Shown one piece after another: positions 48,801-60,800 of a DNA stretch of 64,000 nt. The first letter of the stretch is position 1; every line of letters starts with the position of its first letter. The notes beneath the pieces were generated by a model that saw only the letters and a list, made by a program, of their open reading frames with translations, was not told where the DNA came from and did not search any database. The position numbers were made by a program, and so were the translations under genes. This DNA comes from Taeniopygia guttata (taxonomy: Eukaryota > Chordata > Aves > Passeriformes > Estrildidae): the NCBI RefSeq assembly GCF_048771995.1, contig NC_133027.1, forward strand, positions 103,042,501 through 103,106,500. The letters are read 5' to 3'.

Positions 48801-51800
48801 AAAACTTGCAGAAGCTTCAGCAGTGTATTTTCATAAACAGAGTTGAGGAGCAGTAGAGCTCTTGATGAGGAATTTAGCTAGTCATTTTGATATATGACTA
48901 AAATTCAGATTGAACTTTCTTTGCATTGTATCTTGCAAAGACAACAGACTGGACTGTTTTCATATTATCACCTCTTGAAACTGTTATGAAAAATGATAGC
49001 ACACTTGTTCATGTTTCTGTGTCTTCTTTGTGCCTTTAATGCCTCACAATGCTCTGATGCAACACAGTAATTCCTGATGACTGGTCTGATCAGTGTGGTA
49101 ATGGTCAGTGTCACTCCCAAGGAGGTAGTTGGGAAATAATTTGCCTGCAGGGAAAGATTTTTCTTGAACCTGAATCACTAGCAAATCAGAGAATGGCTTG
49201 TTCTATCAAAGCATGAGGTCTCTGCTTCTACAATTGGTTGTTCCTGTCATCTGTTTGAAACGGTCAAATAAATCACTTGCCTGTTCTGAAGGTGCAATTC
49301 CTTTCTAAATCCTTTCCCTGAATCCTCAGGGAAATGTAGAAAATGTAGATGTTATTCTAGAAACATTTCTTCTTCAGCAAGTGCTCTGTCAAACATAGAA
49401 ACTTTATCATGACAATCTCATACATGCTACAGATCCTTTCCAAATTTCCTTCTCTGGGCATTTGAGAATGTCTCTTTTCTAAATTTTTTTCTTCTGAAGA
49501 ACTTCTCTCTTTCTCTGTAGGATATTCTAGCCTGGTTTTGGATTCCACTGGTGCTAATCTGTTTGCTAACTGCACTGATGACAGTATCTACATGTTCAAT
49601 ATGACAAGTTTAAGGACCGCTCCAGGTAAGCATGATATCTGTGGAAATAGCTGCAAAAAACATAGATGTTCCAGAGTGTAGAAAGGCAAGTTTATCCCTC
49701 CGACACAGAGAGACAGAGACCAGGTTCAACACTCAGAGGAAACCTGTTCCATGCTCTTATCTCTAAAGCTATGCAGGACAGATCCACATTTTGTGTTAAG
49801 CCATCCACATAAAATTAATAGCAGATATAGGTTCACCCAGACAGAGACTGATGGTAGTTTGCATGTTAGCTCTAGTTATCCAGTGAGGAATGGCTGCTAT
49901 CCAGCCTGAAGCAAGTTTGAACCCTCTGCTTACTGGCAGTCACCGATTTGTTAGACTTTTAGATATTAGTCCACTGAAAGTGATCACCTAGTAACTTCAG
50001 ATATTTTAAGGTGTCTTTTCAGTTTAACTTATAACACAGTTTCTGGAAGAAACGATCCACAGCATATTGAGGTGCTTTATTCCTTCAGATTCCTTCAGCT
50101 CTGAATCTGTGACCTTTACGTGCACAAGATGGCCCCGAGCCTTTGGTGCACGAAGCTGCTTTGCCATAGGCTGGTGGCAAAACTTGTTAGATGCATTCCA
50201 GCCAGACACATAAATTATTTTCCATTGCCTTTTCTCAGTCTCTCAGTTATCTGAAATGAACAATGTGTCCTTCTGTCTGCTCTTCAGGAAGGCAGTCTGG
50301 TGGGTGGGAATGCTTCCAGAGCAGAGAAGTGCTGTGAGTAGTAAATATTAATAGCTTGCTTGTTGAAGCTGACCCCGGGTGCTGCCACTGGATGCTCTGT
50401 GGGGATGTCCCTTACAGGAGCAGGCTCTGGCCTGCGCAGCCCTCGGCCTCCTCACGGAGCTCCTGCCTGGGTGTGCAGCCAAGGGGAGCAGCCCCGGCTC
50501 CAGCTGCATGGAGCAGCCCTGGCTCCAGCTGCACGGAGCAGCCGAGGGGAGCGGCCCCGGCTCCAGCTGCATGGAGCGGCCCCGGCTCCAGCTGCACGGA
50601 GCGGCCGAGGACAGCGGCCCCGGCTCCAGCTGCACGGAGCAGCCGAGGGGAGCGGCCCCAGCCGAGGGGAGCGGCCCCGGCTCCAGCTGCACGGAGCAGC
50701 CCCGGCTCCAGCTGCATGGAGCAGCCGAGGCAGCGGCCCCGGCTCCAGCTCCAGCTGCATGGAGCTCCTGTGCCGCGGCTCCCGCAGAGGGCAGCGCCCG
50801 CCCGCCCTTATGCCGCCTCAGCGCCGCTGCAGCTGCTCCTATCCAGCACTGGGGCGGCTCTCATTCCACGGGAAATCCTCCTGCAGCAGCACTTGCTGCC
50901 TGCTTCAGGGGGGATTTGCTGTCTGATGGCCACTGCACTGCAAGAGCTGTGGGCAAAAAAATATCCAAGTGGTCTTGCAACTCTTCACAGGCTACTGAAG
51001 GCGGCCACGCGTCCTCTTGGTGTGTGGGTTGTTTTCTCTGCGAGAGCCTCTGCTAAAAAGGGCAGGAGGAGAGGGAGGCAGCCCAGCCTGGGGCTGCCCT
51101 GGGGAATCTGTGCTTTGTGCCCCGTGAGAGGACAGGACATGGTGCAGCCGAGCACTCTGGTGCCAGCGGAATGTCAGCCATGTGGCGTGATGGTTTCAAG
51201 GCTTTAGCAAACACTACTAAGGTTTTAAATGCAGGAGAGCATGACTTATAAATACAAGTTTTATTGATAATATAAAGCTGCTGGCAGTGGGAGGAAGGAG
51301 CAGCTGGTGCCTTTGTTGCCACCTGTGTGGAAGAGGGCTCCGGCTGCAGGGGTTGTTGATGGAGCAGGACTGGTGATGGTGGCTGAGGGAGGAAGAGACA
51401 GGGAACCTGAACCAGGGGAGTGGGGCAGCCCAGCTGAGGGCTGAACCTGCTTGTGATATGGGTCAAGGTAGAGCTTTAATGAAACTCCATTGGTTTGTTT
51501 GGAAAGCCTGAAGGGCTCCAGTTGAATAATAAAAACTTCCTGCTGCCAGAGCCCCAGAGCAAGGGAGCAGTGCAACCACTTTCTCCAAAGGATATGTGGC
51601 TAGGCAGGAAAAGCCTGTAAGATCAGCCCTCCTTGCACAGCTGACTCCAGGGCTATGCTATCCAGGGCTTTTACTTATTTTATTTTATTTTATTTTTTCT
51701 TCACAGTGGCAGTTTTCAGTGGACACCAGAATTCAACCTTTTACATCAAATCCAGCACCAGCCCAGATGACCAGTTCCTGGTCAGTGGCTCGAGTGACTG

Positions 51801-54800
51801 CAATGCGTACATCTGGAAGGTGAGGCAATGGCAGAGCTGCTTTTGCTTTTCATGTTCACACAGAACACTCCTTGCTTCCCAATCCTACTCAAAGCAGCAT
51901 GGGGTTAGCTCCTGGCCTGCAGTGTGTATATTGCTGTCCAGGCTTCATGTAATTGTTTAATGCAAAACAGAGCTAACCTCCTGCCATCAGTACATCTCTC
52001 ATCACTGCTGCTTATTGCAAATTGCTGTTCTTAATCTGGTTTTAATGGGCATTAAAATCCTCTTTCAGTCCCGTTGATTCAGGCAGCTATGACAAGTAGA
52101 CAGACAGTTCTTGGTTCATAGTTAGCAATGGAGCACATTAGCAGAAACCTAAAAGTTTAATTATTTTAAAGGGCACTCTTTCCCTCCACCTCTCCCTTTT
52201 CCACTCCTGCTTCAGACATAGCTGTGTCTCATGCTTAATTTACAGTAGTTAAAACCTTTGTATTACAGCAAGGGCTCAGCCAGAGCCTTTAGCAAAATTC
52301 CAAAGCACTGTCTGACAGCTGAGGGACTTCACTGCTTAACATCTTTGCAGTGACGTGTAGGATATGCAAATATCACCAAAATAGCAGCAGGCACCTCAGA
52401 ATAAGGCATGCTTCAAGTTCTGTTCTTCATGTTCCTCTTATGGAACAGAGTGGACTTACTGAAGTAGAATAGACAGAAACCACAGGTGACTGCCTATGTC
52501 AGGTTTGGGATAATTTTTGGGGAATGTTGACTTGTGCATCCATTTCACAATGAGTTTGAAAGTAAGATACAAACCTCTCAGAGGAGAGGGTCAGCCTGCT
52601 GAGGTTGTGCTTTGAGCACATAGCCTCTTTATTTTGGAGAACACTTGGAAGCAGCTGAATTGCTCACTCAATGGAGGCAGGAGTGTGGTAGCAGGATTAC
52701 TTATGCCAAGTGCTGTAACCTTCCTCGTGTTCTGTAAAAATTCAGCAAAAATGCCAGTGTGAACTTGAGATGCACATTCTGCATTCATGTGTTTAGATAC
52801 TTTCTTGGAACACAGGCTGGGACTCAGTTGAGAGTATTCAAGGCTGTAATTATATCTCAAAATTTAAGCATTCGAACACATTTAATATGTATTCATGTAC
52901 AGAAGGCTTCTGTTGCTATCACATATGAGTGACAGATCATATTGGATATTTATAAAATAAATAATAAGATGGTTACTTTTTATTTTAATACCACAGTCAT
53001 ATTAGAAAATGGGACTTCCAGTGCATTTGTCTCTTTCAAGATCTGTCATATTCAGAGGTTTCTTAATTTAAATGTTGACAGATTTGACTCTGAAACATAT
53101 GTATCTTTTCATGGCATGAGGACTTACTATGCTGTAAAGAAAACCATGGTTAGATGATGCATGAGTAGTTAACAGGTAATGTTGTAAGGATCTTAATGAA
53201 GAGCTCTTTCTGTATCTAGAGAGGAATATAATACAGAGGAAGACCTTTTCCATTTAGACGATTTCTTTGAGAAACTTTTGCAGCAGTGCTAAGTTTGTGT
53301 TTGGGTGAGAAACACTGTAGATAGAAGTTATTGCTGACAAGGATGCTGTTTCAGTCTGTTTTCATATATAAGTCACTTCCAGGCAATGAATACTTCCTTT
53401 GTTGTGCTGGGTTTGTTTTTTTTTAATTAAAATTTCATCAATTAATGAACTCTCACTCTTGAACAACCATAAGATTATACAAGCTGAAGAGGAGAGGTTT
53501 TTCTCCACAAAGATGGTACCTATCTGAGGTACCTTCCTGGTAATAAAAAAATACCATTTGTAGATTTGTTCTTCCATTGTTCTTTCAATCCTTTGATGTG
53601 GATCACTCCCAGGAAACCTATCAAGTTACACTTTGGTGTGTCCCAGCCCTGGAAAGGAGGTGCTTCTGTATCCCATGGACAAGCCATAGACACCATTCTA
53701 TGCTGCATCTTGAAAATGGATGTAACAGCTGTTTCCAGTGAGGAGAGTAACTAAAAAAGGTCTCATTTCCTAGGTTTCTCTTTTTAACCTTTCCACAATA
53801 GGCCTCACTTCCCCAGTATCCTGTCAATTTGGGCACAAAAAGCAGCCTGTGTGTGGCTAATCCTGACTTAACATGCAGACTGCCTGAGAGTCTTCTGCCA
53901 AGCACAGTGGACACAGCCATAACTCTGCACTCTTCTTGATTTCACAGTAATGTAAATTTGGTATAGTTCCTTTAATTTACACTGCTATGGTGTAAAACCA
54001 CTGGGTCCTAGAAAGAGTAATTCCCTTACTCTGCTTTCCAGCAATCAGTGGCTACTGAGCCACTGTTATGGCTGCTATGAATGTATAATAGCAAGACTGG
54101 TATTAATTGTAAGTGAAGGTGTTCTCCTGTTTATTACCTAAATAGGGATTTAATTTCCATTGCATGTTTTGGCACTGAAGGGAATGCTCTGACCAAGGCA
54201 TTTAGTGGATATTTAGTCAAGTGATTGCCTCTATCATGCCAGGGGGAAAAAAGGGTCCTGTTAAGATGAACCTGTTTGTATCAAAACAACTTGGGTTCTG
54301 AAGCTGCAGTTTTGCAGGCTGTGGTAGATGATCTACAAGAGAAAAATGTTTGTAAATCAGAAGCCTTCCCCAAAGTCTTGAATCTTCCTTTGAAACCTAT
54401 ATTTAATGTCTACTCCTTTTCCCAGACAGTAAAGGATGGTGACTCACAGCTCCAGAAAGGACTGCCTGCTGAAAGCAAGCAAAACCTGGATATAATCTCT
54501 GTTGTGTGTGTTTTCTCCTTTGGGCCACTTAATGCTGGTTTCAGCTCTGTCTGTCACTCACAGGGGCTGGAGTCAAAGATAAGTAGCAATACTGTAGAAC
54601 AGGAGAAAGATTTTTGTGAAGAGTGTGAGAGAAATGGAGATCAGTTGAATGCTTGAGAGAGGTTTCCTATGAACTCTTAAGAGGGTCTCTGGGCCAGCTG
54701 ATTGGTTGGAGGAGGAGCAGGCACTTGGCAGTTGCACAAATGCCAGTTCTGAAGCCAGTGGAGGTTCTTCTATGGGATTTTGTTGCCAGTGGTTTCATTT

Positions 54801-57800
54801 TTTTAATAAACCATTGACCTGTGATTGGGACATTGGTAAAACAGCAGCAGAATATATTTGCCTAACCCAATTCAAAATAAGAGCCTCCCAACATCTTAAC
54901 CTGGAACAGGTAGAGGTATTTAAAATGCTTGTTTCATGCTTTGGGCTGTCAGCTCTGGAGGCAGAATTCCTGTGTGTAGCAGGAATTGAACAAGTTTCCA
55001 TGAGCTGCTGCTTAGGACTTCCTCAGTTGTTGCCTCATGATGACAGGCTGAGCACATTTGGTTTATGCATTTCATAAAGGAAAGCTGGGAAGTATCCACC
55101 TATTTCACAGGTGGGATGTGGGGTTTTTCTTGCAGTTGTGTATTAGGCTGTGTGCCTTCTGACTGTTGCTTGTTTTTCTGTGGAATGTTTAAGGTTTCTG
55201 AGCCCAGCCTTCCTCCACGGATACTCGTTGGTCACTCTCAGGAAGTTACCTCCGTTGCTTGGTGTCCTTCAGACTTCACTAAGGTTTGTCTCCTGCAAAA
55301 TGGTTTTTACTGTGAAACAATACATCTGATGTGACAATATCTGCTTTTCAAAATGGCAGCAGCATTTGTTGTTTTGGGAGGAAATTTTTAGTCAATCAGT
55401 TCTAAAATGTTAATTTAGGAGACAGTAATCCAACCTTGTCATATTAGCACAATGTATCAGAACCTTTTTATTCTTTTCAGGTAATTTAGGCTAGCTGAGA
55501 AATCCTAAGAAATTGCAAATCAGTAAAGACCTCTCCTGATCAGAGCTTGATACTACCTATAAGGAACAAAACAGTGAAATCAGGACTTACATAAGCCAAA
55601 GTTTTGTTTTGTTGTTCCATATTCACATCTTCCTTTCCCTCTGACCATTGATACATCTGTTAGTCTTGTACAGAGTGGCAAGAAGTTTTGAATACCCTTT
55701 AGAAACATATGGACTCTTTTCATTGTGACCTCTTTTCAAAATCTGAGCTGCTTTTGTGACAAAAAGAGCCTCCAGTGAAGTGAAATTGAGTCAGTAGTTA
55801 TGCACCAGGTCTCACTAAAAGGAAAACAACTGGAATATGAAGTTAGTTCAAAAGTTTGGCCTAGCTCAAAACTAGAAATAACCCTGAAAAATCCTGAGCA
55901 GTGTCCTAATGAGAGCCAGAGTTTCTTCCACCCCACAATGTTAAGGAAGTCAGCTTCTTTCCCTAGCTTCCATTGCAGCACCAGGGCTTCAAAAAAGCAT
56001 TACAATGTAGGAGGGTGGGAGTCTTGCAGGGAAACATCAGGAATTGTTCTCGTTCTGTAAGATGCACAATATGAGAACTGGCATTTCAGATGAAATCTGT
56101 GATCTAGAAGTAGCCCAGCATCCTGATCAGATGTGTTGGAAATGCAGACCAATTCAGCCTTTCAAATTGTTACTGACACAGGGAAGAAATAGTCAGCCAT
56201 TGTTCAGATGCCAAAGCACGAGGAAAAGTGGAAAATAGGGAGCTAAGACAGGTCAGGAAGCTGCTTGGTGTGATTTGAGGAGCAAGGTTGCTTTTGGTAG
56301 GGACAACATTGGTGTGACAAAAGTCAGAGTAGAGACACTTTCCCCATTCTGATTGCTATGAACTTTTACCACAGCATATATTTTTTCTTTCTACTGGTTG
56401 ATTCCCTGCTGAGTCACCAGCTAATCTCCCATGAAATGTGGGTTAGATGGGTGCTGCTCCTTTGCTCAGGATTCCAGAGATCTTGTTGGAGCATGTGATG
56501 CTGCAGCAGGGCTCTAGAGCTGTGTTCCTGGCAGAGCTGGGTTCTCTGCCAGATACTGCTGACATCTGACTCTGAAGAGATAGCACAGCTCATGCAGCGG
56601 CCATCCAATGTCACCTTCTCAGTGTGCTGCAAATGTTTGTCCCCAGGCAGAAGATGTCCTCAGCAAAAGAGGCAGATTAAGATGCAGGAGCACAAAGGAT
56701 CATGATGGTATTGTCTACCAAGGGTTTGAAATCCCAAAATGTGCTGTGCCAGTGTCTCTCACATAGCCATGTGGAGCAAATGGTTGGTGGTGACGGAGAT
56801 TTCTAGAGCTGAAACACATGGATGCAGCAGCCTTGCCTGCTTTAAAACAAATACTGCTGCCTGGTGCAATAATGAAATAGAATTGGGTTATTTTCATTGT
56901 ATAATGGCCTGTCTTGTACCCCTTCAGCCAAGCTTCACCATCATTCATATTGGTGTGGTGTGTTGGATGAAACTGTTCAGTTCACTCAGCCAGTGATCCA
57001 TAGGATGTGCCCTGGTTACTCTAACACACAAATTTATACTTAGATTGCCACGTGCTCTGATGACAACACTGTGAGGATTTGGCGTTTACAACGTTGTCCT
57101 GAGGAAGAGAAATCAGTATCCAGAAAAACCAACTTGGTGGGTTGGGTCACTCAGAAGAAACCAGAAGAACAGCATGGAGCAGGTAAGGCCCCTGAGCTGA
57201 GATATCTTGCTCTGCAACATGGCTGCTGAATTTTGTCTGTTCTCTGTACCAACAAAAGCCTTTGGCTTGTCTTAATAGCCTTCTGAGGTTTTTCTCATAT
57301 TAGACAATTATTCACATAGCCAGACAAGCACTTCTACTTGTAAATACTTCTGCCATCAACAGGACAAGCTGGCTGAAGCAGCTTACAAGTATGGCAGAGT
57401 CTGCGTGGCCAGACTGCAGAGCAAATATTCATTGACACAGCTTGTTGGGCATCCAGATCTTCAGTGGGTTTCAGCAGAGTTCAGTAATTGTACAGCCAAA
57501 GGAGATGTCACTGAAACTCACTTTTTTTTTTCCTTATCGAATACTAAACTGAGAGCAGTAAGATCATATGCTTTTTTCAGTTTGGTAGTTTACCCAGCAA
57601 AGGGCTGACAGCACATATAAAGTCTTGGAAGTCTGACCTGTTTGCTTCTGCCCATAGCTGAAATGTGCACAGAGTGATTTCTCAGGTGCAGTAATCAGCA
57701 TTGTCTCTCTTTCTTCAGCTTCAGTCAGTGGTACTGACCATATACAGCCAAATGAAATGCTGTGTAGTGAAAGCACTTCAGAACAACATTTAGACAGTTG

Positions 57801-60800
57801 TGATCATTGTAATGTCCCAGAATTGATCATCTATTCATGTGTTAAGTCTAGTGAACAAATCCAGTACCTTTCTACAAAGCCTGGGCACTCAGAAAAGTTA
57901 TGCAGCATGTTCTGAGCTGGCAAGCAGATGTGGGCTCTGTAGAGAAGGGAGTCACTAAGCAGGTAGTACCCTAGAGCAGAGGAAGGGAACCCTGATCATA
58001 ATATTAACTTTGATTTGTCTATAGCCTGCATTTTGTTGCAGTAGAGTAGGTGAAAGGAGGAGAAGTGCCCTCCCCCCAAAGTGAAGTAAGATGAGCTCCT
58101 CTGTAGACTCTGAAGCTAAGAATACAATAGCTTCCCAGCAGCTGCTGCTGTGACTTCCTGCATTCCACCTATCTTTTCGAGCCACCCTCCAAATGAATTT
58201 CATCTTGGCTAGCACAAATAAAGGCTGAAGGTCTCCAAATCCCACTAATGGATTACCTCTAACCTTTCGCCAATGAGCAACAAGTCTAGCAGGAAGTTTG
58301 CAGGACAATGGGAGGGAGAATGCCAGGACCACTACATAGCTGGTAATTGTTTTGTGTGTGCAAAATCGTTTTGTGTGTGCAAATTGTTTTGTTTTTTGAG
58401 CCTCCTCGGAGAGGGCTCAAAAATACCTTCAGGTTTTACTGCCAGGAAAACAGAAGTAAGCACAGGTTTAGACTACAAACATGAAATCTAAAGTATCTTA
58501 TACATGAAAATGTTACAAGTCAGGTTTGGCAATAATACCAGAAAAAATTACTTATTTCTCCTTGCTCTTGCTGCATTAAAGTAACATGGGAGGGAAGAGG
58601 AAGTACACAGACACTGCAAACACAAGAGCAGGCTTCCTGCTGACCTTGGCTCTTGAACACAAAACATGTGCTGTTAGAATATAGGAGTTATCTGCAGAGA
58701 CTAATTCAGAGCTGGCAAGCAGAGGACTATTTCAGACCTGCTGGGATGATTCTAGGTAGTTCCCCACCTATTTCAGATGAACAAATTGTGAGATCGAGGT
58801 TGTGTATTGATTTTGACCTATATAGTCAAGTGTAGCAACCAGTTTCCCATTTGGCAATTACTTTTGTGGTTTCTTTAAGTTGTACTACTTTCTCTGTGGT
58901 TTTATGTAACCAAATTTCTGGAGCAGGCCTGTGCATGGACAGTTTGTGATTCTTAAATTTGGAGATTGATAATACCACTCCAGAAGACTTGTGGCAGAGA
59001 AGGTAGGAAACATCCAAAGTAACCTGCTTTGGTGTGATGCAGGTTGACTGCAGGTATTTGCAGTATTGTACCATGTGCAGTGGCTGCATAAATAGAAACA
59101 GCTTGAAACCTGAATAATGCATTGAGTCTTAGGCAAAAAAACCTGATCTTCATATTCTTTATTTCAAATTTTTGTTTGCTTCTTGCCATGACACTCATCC
59201 TACTCCCAGGATAACTCTTTTTCCATTTTCTGGTGAGTCCATAGCATAATTTTCAGACTGGTTTGGGATTCAGAGTGCTTATGCCCAACTAGCCATGTAG
59301 TATTTCTGCTGAGTGAATTTGTAATAGTCATTATGGATCAAGAGTTGCTGAGCTTGCTATTTCCTTCCCCTCTAGGAGCTTAGATTTTTGAGTGCAACTA
59401 ATTTCCCAGATGAGTTATTATTGTCTTGTAAGTGCTCATTATACCAAAGATTAGGAGAAGAAATCTTGGCAGTTATATTTGCATAGCCCGGATTGAAGCA
59501 AGTTGTTATGAAGTAGGATGTTTTATCAGGAGCTTTTAACTCTGTTTTTTTGTTGAAGTTATTTGTAGTGGGATCCTTTAATATGGGATCCTATTCAGTT
59601 TTGTTCTCATGCAGCAGTACTTGCATTTTGGATACTAGTTAGATAATACAGTAAAAGGATCAGAAGAGGCTTAGTATGGTATATAGCCAGGCCTGTAGGT
59701 GCTCACTCAACGTGTTGTTTGTGAGACAGCCCAGCATTGTAAAGAAGCTGGCAGGTTGTTCACACTAGACTTCTCATTGTTCTAATGAAGTGCTTTATAG
59801 TGCAGTGCTAGTGCTCAGAGTGGGGAGTTTGGATTAAACCCCTGGTATACACAAAATTTTAGTGCTCTTGTGCCCAGCAGTGGAAGTGCACAGAGTAACT
59901 TAAGGCATTACCCCATTTAATTGACTGGTTTTCTAAGTATTCAAAATTTCTCTTTTACAAACAGGAGCATTTGCATCTTGGCTAGTGAACTCAGAAGCCA
60001 CTGTGAAATACCTGTTCAGGAATCATTTGTTGAGAGATTTTATTTCCTTTGGAATTAAGTCCTTGCTCAGTAGGTGAAGAATTTCTCAACCTTCCCTGGG
60101 TGTGGTAAAAAACTCCTGTCTGTATTTTAATACAACATTGCAGAAAGTCCTCCAGCAAAAAGACAAGAAAATGAAAGTATGTTCTTCACTGAAAAAAATC
60201 TTTAAAATCTGCAGCCAGTAACACTTGACAAGGAGCACTATTCATGTGCTAGGGCATCACAGTGTAAGGCTTCCTTAGTACTGAAATTAACCGTGGGACC
60301 TGCTTGCAGTAACTTTGTCCCTCAGCTCAGTTATGGAGCTATTAAATATGCAGGATAGGTGGGGACCAGCCTTTTTGCCAGGTAGTTGTCTGGAAAAGCA
60401 AAATCCAAAGCTGCAGCAAGGCTAGATACACTTGGAAGATTAAAGTTTTGTTTTGTCTGTTCATTATGGCTGTAGCTCATGTAAGAGCACTCACTGCCAA
60501 AGGGATAGATGTCAGACATTGCACAAATGTACTGCATTATGCTTTATCAGTGTGATACAGGATTTTATAACAGACTTGTACCAGTTTAACCAAAATCAGA
60601 GGGATTTATACAGCTTCTTAGTTCAAAAGGGTATATCTGACCCACAGGGTCAGCGCTGATTCATCTCCTGGTTAGAAGAGGTTTTTAAAAAGACTGTGCT
60701 TAACTTGTTGTTCTGTGTTCCTCATCACACTACTTATTTTTCCCCTCTCAGGGCCACCAGCCAGCCCACAAAGCCCTCCTGCCAAGGCTGTGACAGCAGG

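Noticed and set aside
50356-51207. Plus- and minus-strand open frames (up to 283 codons) in DTL intron 10
   Set aside because: They are products of the 25/13-bp minisatellite, which has a 63-bp period. No splice sites or known protein are present.
54276-55077. Two adjacent intronic open frames (126 and 123 codons) in DTL intron 11
   Set aside because: They match no known family and sit in a canonical intron between exons 11 and 12, which join in perfect phase. No sign of a nested gene is seen.
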